Shown here: piece by piece, positions 30,343-39,447 of the stretch
Numbering within the stretch: the first letter of the stretch is position 1
Layout of the letters: each line of letters starts with the position of its first letter
NCBI GenBank assembly: GCA_023091665.1
Contig: JALJCQ010000004.1
Location: 1,054,001-1,118,000 of the forward strand
Direction of reading: 5' to 3'
Length of the DNA: 64,000 nt
From: Pythium myriotylum
Lineage: Eukaryota > Oomycota > Peronosporomycetes > Pythiales > Pythiaceae
The notes under the pieces: model-generated
What the model saw: only the letters and a program-made list of their open reading frames with translations
Told to the model about the DNA's origin: nothing
Database searches by the model: none
Position numbers and translations under genes: made by a program

Positions 30343-33108
30343 TCACATCACCACGGTGGTGAATACAGGCACCCGCACAATTTTTCTGCGGAGTGATTCA
30401 AACGACCACGACAGAATATCTTGAGTCTGGTAGGCAGTCGCCCCGGTGCTTGCTGTGAACCCCACCCAAGCCCTACCATGATATAACTCCATCACATTCT
30501 CCACACGCAAAGTTACAGCCAATACAGGCGACTCGAGGTCGTCGACAAATACTGATATGATCCCGACCCCAGAAGCCCACTCTCCGCCATCGAAAAAACT
30601 CCCCGCCAATGTAGACGCGCTGAAGTATTCACCAAATAGTCTGCGAGACAGAACAGACAAATAGTTAGCACATTATCGACTCCAACGCAACATTGTCGTG
30701 CACGAACAGATCTTTTTCGATATTAGGGTCGTATACGACTCGCACTGTGTGTGCTCCATTTGTAAGGTCTGGTAAGTTGCTCGTCGACCCTAACGAGAAC
30801 GTGTGGTTTGCATACACAGCGTCTCCCTTTCGCCCAACATTGACGCTGATATGGTTCTCATACGCGTCGAGCTGCTCGTAGTTATACCAGGTGTCAAATT
30901 CAACGGCGATCGCATTTTTTATACCTCCATAACCGAGTTCCATGCCACCTGAGCCGAGACTAATTTCATTGTCGTTCTGGATAACAAACGCGAATCCGTC
31001 ACCACCGCGCGAACGACATCGAGTGTGAACGTCATCCATTGAACCACAAAATGTTGAGGGGTTGGATGTGCGGAATACAAAGGTTGTGTCGAAACCTTCG
31101 CGAATGTTCATTCGACGTGGGTACCAAGCTGACCCTGTTAGAAACGACGCAGACGCCGATAGGCGTAGTGCAGGGCCGCATGGAGCAGTAAATGGAGCAG
31201 ACGATATCACCGCTCGAGTGTTGAGAGATTGTATTTGTTTTGCCGGTGAAGGCAATGCGCCAGGCGCATTGGTTGGGATTGTGCGAGTGGTTCGGCCGTT
31301 GACAAAGGTCGAAACTCGGTTTTCGGTCACAGAGCACGAAAACGTGCAGTTCGCGGACGCATTTTGGTTGGACGCGTCGAATCCGTCGCAGCATGAAGCA
31401 GTTGCGTTGCAGTTCTCTACATTGGCATCGCCGTTAACATACAACCCGAAATGACCTTGATCACCGATTTCACCGGTTGGCCCCAATGTTGGAGGCGTTC
31501 TTGGGATCAACGATGCGCTCACATTTGTTAACGAGCCAGCGCTGAACCGAGTGAAGGCGAAATCTGCATTTATTAACAGATTAGGGAATGCGGTAAGAAT
31601 GGAGAAGGATGCCGCTCACCAACATCCAGTGTAACGCTACAAAGCGACAGCGATGAGGCCTCACCAACGACGGCATTTTGTAGCATCGGACGTCGACCAT
31701 ATAGGTCAATGGCTTGCCAGTCGTCTCTCGCCCGGTAATCTTCAGTGAGTGCGGTAACACGGGCATGATATCCCGTTCTACTTAGCAGCTGAGTTAAAGT
31801 CGTTGACGTGATGTTTCCCACAACAATAAAGTCGTAAGGATTAAAATCCAAGTCATCGCATCGTTTCCAGTCGACGCGATAGCCTGTTATTGTCATTGCC
31901 TCCCACCAATTTGGTGATGGTGTCCAGTTCACGTCTATAGCATGAGCAGCGACGTTCGATATTGTCGGTGCTGGAAGTGCACGAACAGGCGAAACGTATG
32001 ACAAAAACGGCACCTCATCATAGAGCTCATTCAGGCGACCATTTCGTACTCTTACATTTGACGGATAGGTTGGGCTCGCGAGCCACTGAAGCGAGACAGG
32101 TGGAAGTGTGCACTGAAGCTCAACTTCCGGAACGGTATGCACAACATCGAGACATTCCAAACCGCCCACAGTGACGATCGCGTCGGAGGATCCAAAATGC
32201 TTACCACTAATATGGATTCGTTGGCCTCCTTCGCGGAGGCAGTTGTATGTTGATGCGAATGGAAGATCTGTGCTGCCGCAGTTGAACGCTGCGTCTCGAA
32301 GAAAAGTATTCGTGAAGCGGGGAGTCTCTGAGCAGTTCATAGTAGCAGACGCGCTTTTGGACGAAAAATACCTATCGATACATCCCCGTACTTTCGTTAT
32401 CACTGGAGCTGTAGTTGATTTAGTGAGCTCACATCATCCAGAAAAGGGTCGCGCTGTCCTCCCTCACCTTTGGCGAAAGCAACCCAGTCAACGTGAATGG
32501 TCTGTCCACTCCTCGGTATCGTATTTCCTCCGACAGCGGCGACGGGAATTTTTGTGCACGGGTACACTCGCACGCGGTGAATCGAGCCGGTGACATGTTG
32601 CCATATCGGAAACACGTACAGCTCATCTTCTAGAGAACTCGCTTTAGGACTAAACGGGATCGTAACTGGGTTGTGAAGCACATGGCGATCATTATTAACG
32701 CCAGGAGAGGCACTACCCTCTTGTGGACTCCGTTCCAGGGCAATCATCGCCCGCTCGCACTGGCCGAGATACTTCATTCGAACTATCAAGTGGTCTCGTT
32801 CGTTGGGGTCAATATCGACTCGTAGTTCAGGTGAGTCGATGAAGGCTCGTTGCATCTTGATGGAGGGGAGCAGCACCCCGCGGAGGTAGCCGTCGATTGC
32901 GTCGACTTCCATCCCCATTTCCATCGCTGTGGATCGCGCCCACCCGTCGAGGCCGTCGTCAAAGTTCCACTGCACTGCATGGGTCGGGCGGTGAGCTTTT
33001 GTCGTGAGGTAATAGATACAAACCACACGACCACGTACGAGCGACGGAGTGCATGACGCTCGGAGACCACGCCAGCGCGCATAGCGTCCAGGCCCCCCGC
33101 GGAGACAT
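30343..33108 (-). CDS. Secreted multidomain protein: IPT/TIG, fibronectin III and L-type lectin
   Basis: Five-exon model on the minus strand: 33108-33039, 32974-32468, 32408-31620, 31563-30687, 30640-30343 (846 residues). Exon 1 encodes a short hydrophobic leader (MSPRGAWTLCALAWSPSV), read as a signal peptide. Domains: a beta-rich N-terminal module opening WNFDDGLDGWARS (about 25-190); an IPT/TIG-like module near 235-335 (IHISGKHFGSSDAIVTVGG); FN3 near 338-435 (PAPTISNVAAHAIDVNW); and an L-type (legume) lectin domain about 575-835 with GDGFAFVIQ, AIAVEFDTWYNYE and WVGFTASTGA. Many N-glycosylation sequons and Cys residues support secretion. No membrane anchor is seen. The last intron's donor (30686 or a few bases lower) and the start codon are uncertain. 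Probably binds glycans outside the cell. Confidence 0.7.
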
Positions 33109-33485
33109 GGCCACCCCAGATATCAAGCCGGATGGCGATCTCGAAGGGTCATCGCTTCCGATTGGCGGAAATGCCGTCGCGAAACTTTCCCCGCCATCTG
33201 TTCTTTTCAAACCATTCCGAAAAGAAAACCGGTAAAATTCGCATCGTTCGCCCGCCATTCACCTCGCCCGTTGGCGCCAAAACCGCCTGGGTTGCAAGTC
33301 GAAAAACCTTGCGGGGCCGAGGTTTTACGGTAAAACCTCGCTTCGCTCTGCCCTTCCTCCCGCCCCTTCGCGCCCATTCGGGCTTCCCCCCTCTTCATTG
33401 ACTGCCGCGCCCACCAGTTCTACCGGTTATTACCCAAGCCGACGCGGGAAGCCGAGCGCCACCTCCCGCCATCTTCCCTGCCTCC
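33109..33485. promoter_or_regulatory. Divergent promoter lectin protein / nucleoporin, GAGGTTTT palindrome
   Basis: 377 bp without a supported gene. It contains a near-perfect palindrome, GAGGTTTTAC (33319-33328), one base, then GTAAAACCTC (33330-33339). Twenty bases upstream is CGAAAAACCTTGC, which matches the reverse complement of the 28.4-kb element at 12 of 13 positions. TTCTACCGGT at 33418-33427 is shared with the ARP1/symplekin promoter. Confidence 0.5.
33319..33339. repeat. GAGGTTTTAC palindrome
   Basis: Two perfect 10-bp arms around a single G, read directly. Located 147-167 bp before the nucleoporin ATG. Confidence 0.65.
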
Positions 33486-36400
33486 ATGGACGTGGCCGCG
33501 CGACGAGAGAGCAAGCGCCCGGCGCCCTACGCGCCGCGCCGCGCGCGCCGCAGCTCGCGCCTCGGCGCCGCGCACGACCCCGTCGACCTCGACGACGACG
33601 ACAAGTCCGCGTCCGGCGGCCTCTTCGCCCGGCTCTTCAGCTTCTTCCCGCTCGGCGCCAAGAAGCCCACGACCGTCGAGGAAGACGAGCCCGCGGTCGA
33701 CGACGCCGACGAGCTCGACAAGCACGACGAGCTCGAGACCTCCCAGGAGTCGCTCGAGAGCGCGCTCGACGCCGCCAAGGCCGTCGACGAGCCCGTGCAA
33801 AACGGCCACGCCGCCTCGCCAGCCAAGTCGCCCGTGAAGTCGCCCGCGCGCTCCCCGCCTTCGAAGCGATCGTCGCCTGCGAGACGCGCTGACAAGAGAC
33901 AGTCCTCGCCGGTCTTGGCCACGAGTGTGTTCGGCAACGGTACGGATAAGCGCAAGTCGCTTTCGATTGAGCCGAGCGGCGCGGACAAGGGCCAGAATGT
34001 CTTTCCTCGCCTCACAGGCCGCCGGAGAAACAAGCCGGCCTCGCCGAACGTGCCCGAGTCACCGCTCGCTGTCATCAAGAAGAAGAAGCCGATTACGTTT
34101 GAAGAGTACGAGCGTCTCTCAACCCAATTGCGCAGCCTCGTGGAACCTACGCCACAGAACGCACTGGCGCTGACGCGGACGGCGCTGTCCACGGCTCTCG
34201 AAGGCCGAGCGTCGAATGATCAAGCAAACACCCAGGATGGTGGTCGCGATCGCCGTGAGCTGAGCGTTGCAGCTCTTCCCTCCATCAAACGTGCACGACC
34301 CAGTGAAGATCACCTGCCTATTACACTGCCTCGTGAGGACCGCCTGGTGCGTAAGCCTAAGCCTTCGCGACTTCTCACCGGCTCCAAACGCGACACAGCG
34401 TCGCGAAGTGCTTACTCAGCTGCCGTCGCCGAGAAGATCTTGTCCACGTTGAACAAGATCCAGGCTCCTCTCGACAAGGAAGCTCAGAAGCCAACTCCAT
34501 CGACGTCGCTGTCCTGGGCGAAGCATCATCTTGCCTTGACGAGCCATGGCGGTGGAAAGCAGGTCTCTGACGGGCCTATGGATGCCGACGACGACATACC
34601 CCCGACGTCAACGATTCCAAAGGTTGTGTGGAAGTCGCCTGAGGAATCGTCCAACGTTGTGGTTCCTTCGACAACCTCGTCATTGTTTTCGTTCCCCAAG
34701 CCACAAGATAGTGCTCCGAACGGTACTGTTGGCACGTCTAGTGTTTTACCTCCGCCAAAGGCGGTTGATCTCGAGAAGACGTCCCATTCAACCCAGGCTC
34801 AGGTTACCACTGCTCCTGCCTTGAAAACGAAGGAGCAAGTCGGTCAGTTCTCGTTCACGTTACCAACCCCTGCTGAGTCATTGCCCAAGCCCGCGGAAGC
34901 GGATACTGTGCTGTTCTTCTTCACGCCTCCACCGGCATTGCGAGAGCCACCGAAGCGTTCCTCTGGACAGAAAGCTGCGGTTGGCGCAGCTACGTCATCC
35001 ACATCCCCATTTTCTTTCATGCCTGCGTCTCCCAAGGTTCGTCCTGAATCCCTTACAAAATCTGTGCCATCCAAGACGAAATCTTCCCCGGTATCTGCTG
35101 CGACCGCCTCAGAGGCCACCGTGAGTTCGACGAACCCACTTGCGCGTTTCTTGCAGACCGATGCAGGGAGCTGGAGATGTCCTACTTGCGCGGTCATGAA
35201 TGGTTCACAGCATTCGAAGTGCCCGTGCTGTGAGACGGCCCAACCAGCGTCAGCTGCGGCGACAAGCAAGAAACCGTCTGTCGACAGCTCAGCGTCTGGT
35301 GATGCAAGTGGATCGAAATCCGTGAACCCACTTGCGCGTTTCTTGCAGCTGGAGCCGGGAAGCTGGAAGTGTCCTGGTTGCGCAGTGACTAACGGCTCGA
35401 AGTACTCTAAATGCCCGTGCTGCGAAGCGGAGAAACCCGCGGATGGATCATCTTCTGAAGGAACATCGAAGGCGAGTTCGTTGGAGCCATCAACCAGCGC
35501 CGCAGGTTTCTCATTCGGCGGATCTTCTAGTGCGAAGTCTACGAGTTCAGCGTCTAGCAGTTTCAAGTTTGGGGTTGACGCGAAGCCTTCGTTTGGTGAT
35601 GTTTCGACGGGTTTTTCTTTCAAACCATCGTCTCAGACTACTAATGCGCCCCCATCTCAACCAACGGGCGGTTTCACGTTTGGGGTATCTGCTGCATCTG
35701 ATGATTCAAAGACTGAGAGACCGAAGCCGACGGGTTTCTCTTTCGGAGTTCCCACTGCTGAGCCGACTGAATCGAACAAGCGTAAACCAGAAGACGATGG
35801 TATCGATGAAGCGAATGACAAGAAGCGCTCAACTGCGAGTTCTACGGTCTCAAAGTTAGCATCTGGATTTTCATTTGGAGTCGGAGCATCTACAGGAACA
35901 TTCGGATCTTCTCAACTTGGAGCTGGCTTTGGAACAGTGGCCACAGAGGAGAAGGCAAAGCCTTCGACTATTTCTTTTGGCTCAACACCGTCCATGGAGG
36001 AGGCTCCGAACAAGACCTCTTTCAGCTTCGGTGTGAAGGACAGTGCAACTCCACAGAAGGCAACCATTCCGAGCTTTTTGTCCCCTGGTTCATCGTCAAA
36101 GCTGCCCGTGAGCAAGGATGAAAAGGATGCACCTGTTGCGATCGGACTGAAGTCAACGGCGCCCTCATTCAACTCTTCAGTGACGACGAGCGCCGCTGCC
36201 AGTGGGTCAAGTGGAGACAAGGCTTCGGAATCAAAAGCGGCATTCACCTTTGGTTCAGCAGTTCCGGGATCGATGCCGCTGAGTTCAACTGCTCTCAACT
36301 CCACCCCTAGTTCCCTTTCTTCAACTACAAGTGTCTCTTCGGATGCGAAGCCTGCTTTCTCTTTTGGAGGTGGATTTTCCAACGCCACCCCTGCAAGCAG

Positions 36401-37859
36401 TAAGCCTTTCACGTTTGGTTCTGGAACAACTGAACCGAAGGCGGCGGCACCTGTGTCTTCCAAGTCCAGTGCATCTGCTTCGTTTGGGCAGTCGCAGGTC
36501 ACTGAGCCGAAGGCGGATTCCGCTTCGAAGCCACCTGTGTTTGAATTTGGCGGCAAAACTCCTATCTCATCCGGAGCTAGCACGTCTTCAAACGGAAACC
36601 TTACTACCACCAGCAATGTGCCTTCGTTCTCTTTCGGGTCGAGTTCTAGCGATACAAACTCGAAGAAACCGGAAACTGTTGGGTTCTCCTTTGGTACTAC
36701 ACCCACTGATTTGAGCTTGAAGAAGTCAGATGCTCCCGCTTTCACGTTTGGTGCTGCGCCACAAGCTGGGTCCTCGTTTGGGTCAACCACGGCTCAGTCC
36801 TTTGGTACCGAAATCCCCGCTGGAAGCGTGGGTCAAACTTCTCCTTTCGGCTCAAGTACCTCATCTTCGTCAGGTTTTGGTACCTCATCGGCTGGTTTCG
36901 GCTCCTCTCAGTCTTTGTCAACAAGCTTCTCCACAACGTCTGCAGGATTCGGTTCCACAGCTGTACCTTCCTCTGGTGGATTCGGTTCTACATCCCAAAG
37001 TGCATTCGGCTCAAGTACATCGACAGGCTTTACACCGACCACCTCGATTGGATTTGGTGCTCCCACGTCTACTGGATTTGGTTCAAGTGTATCTTCAGGG
37101 TTCGGGGCGACTACATCGGTAGGATTTGGTGCAGCGTCAACAAGCTTCGGCTTGACGCCGACTTCTACTGCTTTCGGTTCCACCCCTGTCAGCACGCCAT
37201 CATTCGGAACCACACCGGCACCCACAAGCAGCGCCCCAGCGTTTTCGTTCGGCACATCCACAACTACAAGCCAGCCGGCCTTCGGGTTTGGTGCTACTTC
37301 GGCCACCAGCGCTTTCAGCACACCGAGCACCGATGTGTTTGGTTCAGCCAGCCAGGCCACAGGGTTCGGATCTGCTTCCAGTGGAGGTTTTGGTTCCACG
37401 GTGTCTACGCCTGCGTTCGGAACACCTCCAGCTCAGCAGTTTGGCGCCGCAGCGCCAACGAGCTCTGGCTTTGGTGCTCCAACCGTCAATTCTTCATTTG
37501 GAGGCAGCGCCTTTGGATCAGGTGCGCCTGCTGCTGGTGGATTCGGTGCACCAACGCCGACCCCATCCCCAGCGTTTGGCAGCTCTTTTGGAACACCCAA
37601 CGCTTCGTTTGGCGCCTCTGGCGGTGCCTTCGGGGCAACGCCTAGCCCCGCTTCATCGGCTTTTGGTGCGGCGCCTAGCCCAGCATTCGGAGCCCCGGCG
37701 ACGCCATCTTTTGGTGCACCGCTGACACCAGCCTTTGGAGGAGCTGCTCCTGCCGCTGGCTTCGGCAGTGGAGGAGCACCCGGTGATGGCTTTAGTATGG
37801 GTGCTGCTCCTCCCAAGGGCCGACGAATCCTGAAGGCGAAGTCTCGTACTAAGCGGTAG
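33486..37859 (+). CDS. FG-repeat nucleoporin with RanBP2-type zinc fingers (Nup153/Nup1-like)
   Basis: Single exon, 1,457 residues. A basic N-terminus (residues 1-26) is followed by an acidic stretch and a hydrophobic amphipathic segment GGLFARLFSFFPLG (44-57), like the membrane-binding helix of Nup1/Nup60/Nup153. Two RanBP2-type zinc fingers lie near 563-582 (WRCPTCAVMNGSQHSKCPCC) and 626-645 (WKCPGCAVTNGSKYSKCPCC), each preceded by NPLARFLQ. From about 670 to 1,435 there are many FSFG/FxFG repeats giving way to GFG/FGA repeats, then a basic C-terminus (GRRILKAKSRTKR), a possible importin-binding tail. By family knowledge it is a nuclear-basket nucleoporin forming the permeability barrier. 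Start ATG lies in a GC-rich context directly after the promoter. Confidence 0.88.
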   Translation: MDVAARRESKRPAPYAPRRARRSSRLGAAHDPVDLDDDDKSASGGLFARLFSFFPLGAKKPTTVEEDEPAVDDADELDKHDELETSQESLESALDAAKAVDEPVQNGHAASPAKSPVKSPARSPPSKRSSPARRADKRQSSPVLATSVFGNGTDKRKSLSIEPSGADKGQNVFPRLTGRRRNKPASPNVPESPLAVIKKKKPITFEEYERLSTQLRSLVEPTPQNALALTRTALSTALEGRASNDQANTQDGGRDRRELSVAALPSIKRARPSEDHLPITLPREDRLVRKPKPSRLLTGSKRDTASRSAYSAAVAEKILSTLNKIQAPLDKEAQKPTPSTSLSWAKHHLALTSHGGGKQVSDGPMDADDDIPPTSTIPKVVWKSPEESSNVVVPSTTSSLFSFPKPQDSAPNGTVGTSSVLPPPKAVDLEKTSHSTQAQVTTAPALKTKEQVGQFSFTLPTPAESLPKPAEADTVLFFFTPPPALREPPKRSSGQKAAVGAATSSTSPFSFMPASPKVRPESLTKSVPSKTKSSPVSAATASEATVSSTNPLARFLQTDAGSWRCPTCAVMNGSQHSKCPCCETAQPASAAATSKKPSVDSSASGDASGSKSVNPLARFLQLEPGSWKCPGCAVTNGSKYSKCPCCEAEKPADGSSSEGTSKASSLEPSTSAAGFSFGGSSSAKSTSSASSSFKFGVDAKPSFGDVSTGFSFKPSSQTTNAPPSQPTGGFTFGVSAASDDSKTERPKPTGFSFGVPTAEPTESNKRKPEDDGIDEANDKKRSTASSTVSKLASGFSFGVGASTGTFGSSQLGAGFGTVATEEKAKPSTISFGSTPSMEEAPNKTSFSFGVKDSATPQKATIPSFLSPGSSSKLPVSKDEKDAPVAIGLKSTAPSFNSSVTTSAAASGSSGDKASESKAAFTFGSAVPGSMPLSSTALNSTPSSLSSTTSVSSDAKPAFSFGGGFSNATPASSKPFTFGSGTTEPKAAAPVSSKSSASASFGQSQVTEPKADSASKPPVFEFGGKTPISSGASTSSNGNLTTTSNVPSFSFGSSSSDTNSKKPETVGFSFGTTPTDLSLKKSDAPAFTFGAAPQAGSSFGSTTAQSFGTEIPAGSVGQTSPFGSSTSSSSGFGTSSAGFGSSQSLSTSFSTTSAGFGSTAVPSSGGFGSTSQSAFGSSTSTGFTPTTSIGFGAPTSTGFGSSVSSGFGATTSVGFGAASTSFGLTPTSTAFGSTPVSTPSFGTTPAPTSSAPAFSFGTSTTTSQPAFGFGATSATSAFSTPSTDVFGSASQATGFGSASSGGFGSTVSTPAFGTPPAQQFGAAAPTSSGFGAPTVNSSFGGSAFGSGAPAAGGFGAPTPTPSPAFGSSFGTPNASFGASGGAFGATPSPASSAFGAAPSPAFGAPATPSFGAPLTPAFGGAAPAAGFGSGGAPGDGFSMGAAPPKGRRILKAKSRTKR
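35500..37775 (+). repeat. FG-repeat coding tract
   Basis: Degenerate DNA repeats that encode FSFG, GFG and FGS/FGA units separated by Ser/Thr/Ala-rich spacers. FSFG dominates up to about 36,800 and GFGS/GFGA after that. Long shadow frames on the minus strand here (36790-35912 and others) result from the repeats' composition. Confidence 0.85.
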
Positions 37860-38144
37860 ACGCTCGCTCTCCCTTCAATCGCACCAAGATTCCACTTACT
37901 CGAACTTTAGAATCGTAAGTTCCCCCATAGCTTAGCGAAGAATTCTTGGAGAATGGTCGTATATTTAATTAATGAACGCTTTCGCTTTGTCGTCTCCATC
38001 TACATTGTGTGTTCGCAGTGCGCGTTTGATGAGAGCTAATCTTAGGTGTTCTCGGCTCGATAAGAAATACTCTCACATGTCCAAAAATCGCACCACTTCC
38101 CACTACAGTGTGGTCTGCCGCCACCGAGTCCTTGAACGTGAGCA
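37860..38144 (+). other. Intergenic region, nucleoporin 3' / coiled-coil gene 5'
   Basis: 285 bp, AT-richer than the flanks around 37960-38050 (TTTAATTAATGAACG). It holds the nucleoporin 3' UTR and the next promoter. No gene or repeat is seen. Confidence 0.4.
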
Positions 38145-39370
38145 ATGGCGGATCCCGGAGCTGCCATGGCGTCGGCCGTGAGTATCGGCAACTACAAGGG
38201 CGTCATGCTGTGCAACCGACCGTTCAACGGCGTGAGCTCGAGTGGGTCTTGCTGGATTCCAACGATTTCCTATCGCATTCTTCTCACCACCGTGTGCCAC
38301 CTAGCGCTCGCGAAAGAGTCACGCAGCAGTGCAAACATTGCAAACTCATCCACGAAACTTGCCTTCCTCGCGGGGATCCCCACCGAGCCACTGGGCATGA
38401 ACGTCTCCATCCACACGGAGCCTCCAGTACGTATATGTATTCGCTTTATGTGCTGTCATCAGCCCAATGACTGTGCATCTCTCGTAGCACGCTGTCAAGC
38501 GTGACAAGAAGAACACGGCGCTTTCCAAGCACAAGAAGTGGCTCCACGACCTCCAGAAGGAACGTGAACGCCTTCAGCAGGAACTCGAAGAGGATGAAGA
38601 CAAGAAGCAACAACGGCGTGAGCGGTGCGTTCTCGTGTCCACAGAGAACTTCTCTTCAACCGAACTGACGCAACCAATCGAACAGGTTCTCGCAGCGTGA
38701 GTCCAAGTTTCGAGAGTCTGTCCGAGGCGACTCGAACGCACCGGAGAGGGATGATGGCGAGGACAAAGCGGACTGTAAAGACGCGCGGACGCACAAGCGC
38801 AAGTTGTCCCGACCAATGTGGGCGCTTACGAAGGAAAATGCCGACGAAAAGCTTGAGCAACTCGAAGACGATGAAGCTGCCGAGCTTATTGACTTCGCCA
38901 ACAACCTCGACATTGACCAGTTCATGGACGACGTGGAGATCAAAGCGCGGGTGGCGCAAGTGGAGCAGCAGTTGGCGCAACTGCAGAATATTGTGGATCA
39001 CGATGAAGCCGAAGAGAAGCGACTTGAGCGCGAACAGCAGCGCCTAGATGATAAGACGAGCGGAGGAGGCCCGCTGAACGGCAACGACCTCTTGCGATGG
39101 AAAAGCGGCTGCGGCGATGGCGATGACGATGACGACGGGAGGAGTGTGGCCTCAACTGTCCTCTCCGAGTGTAAGTCGATTCGTTCAGTGCACTCAGTAC
39201 GCTCTGTCGCTGCCCTCGCTAAACGCGTCGAGGCCAAGTTGCTTGGCGAAAGCGAGGACGTCGTCGTCAACCCCCGAGTGGTGACGATCGATGATGAGCA
39301 AGGAGCGCGCATGCAGATTAAGACGCTCGCAAGCAATCTCCCTTATATCCATCGCAATCCCGCTATTTAA
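38145..39370 (+). CDS. Coiled-coil protein of unknown function
   Basis: Four exons: 38145-38241, 38305-38426, 38488-38624, 38686-39370; 346 residues, phases consistent. The N-terminus has a conserved-looking motif GNYKGVMLCNRPFNG. A short hydrophobic LAFLAGIPTEPLG segment follows, then a basic coiled coil (KHKKWLHDLQKERERLQQEL) and a second, acidic coiled coil (near residues 175-255, AELIDFANNLDIDQFMDD...LEREQQRLDD). A poly-Asp run (DGDDDDDG) precedes a Ser/Arg-rich tail ending IHRNPAI. I do not recognise the family with confidence; the layout recalls small ciliary coiled-coil proteins. The exon 1 donor at 38242 was chosen because it alone keeps frame with a normal intron length (63 bp); GGC/GTGAGC at 38232 is an alternative with no in-frame good acceptor. 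Confidence 0.65.
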
Positions 39371-39447
39371 TGCACCCGACCCTTGCGTTCACTTGATCTT
39401 GAAACGTCACTGTTCTTCTTTGTCTCGGACTTGATCGAGCAGGCACC

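Noticed and set aside
35912..36790. 292-residue open frame on the minus strand
   Set aside because: Repetitive Pro/Glu/Asn/Lys product generated by the FG-repeat DNA on the other strand.
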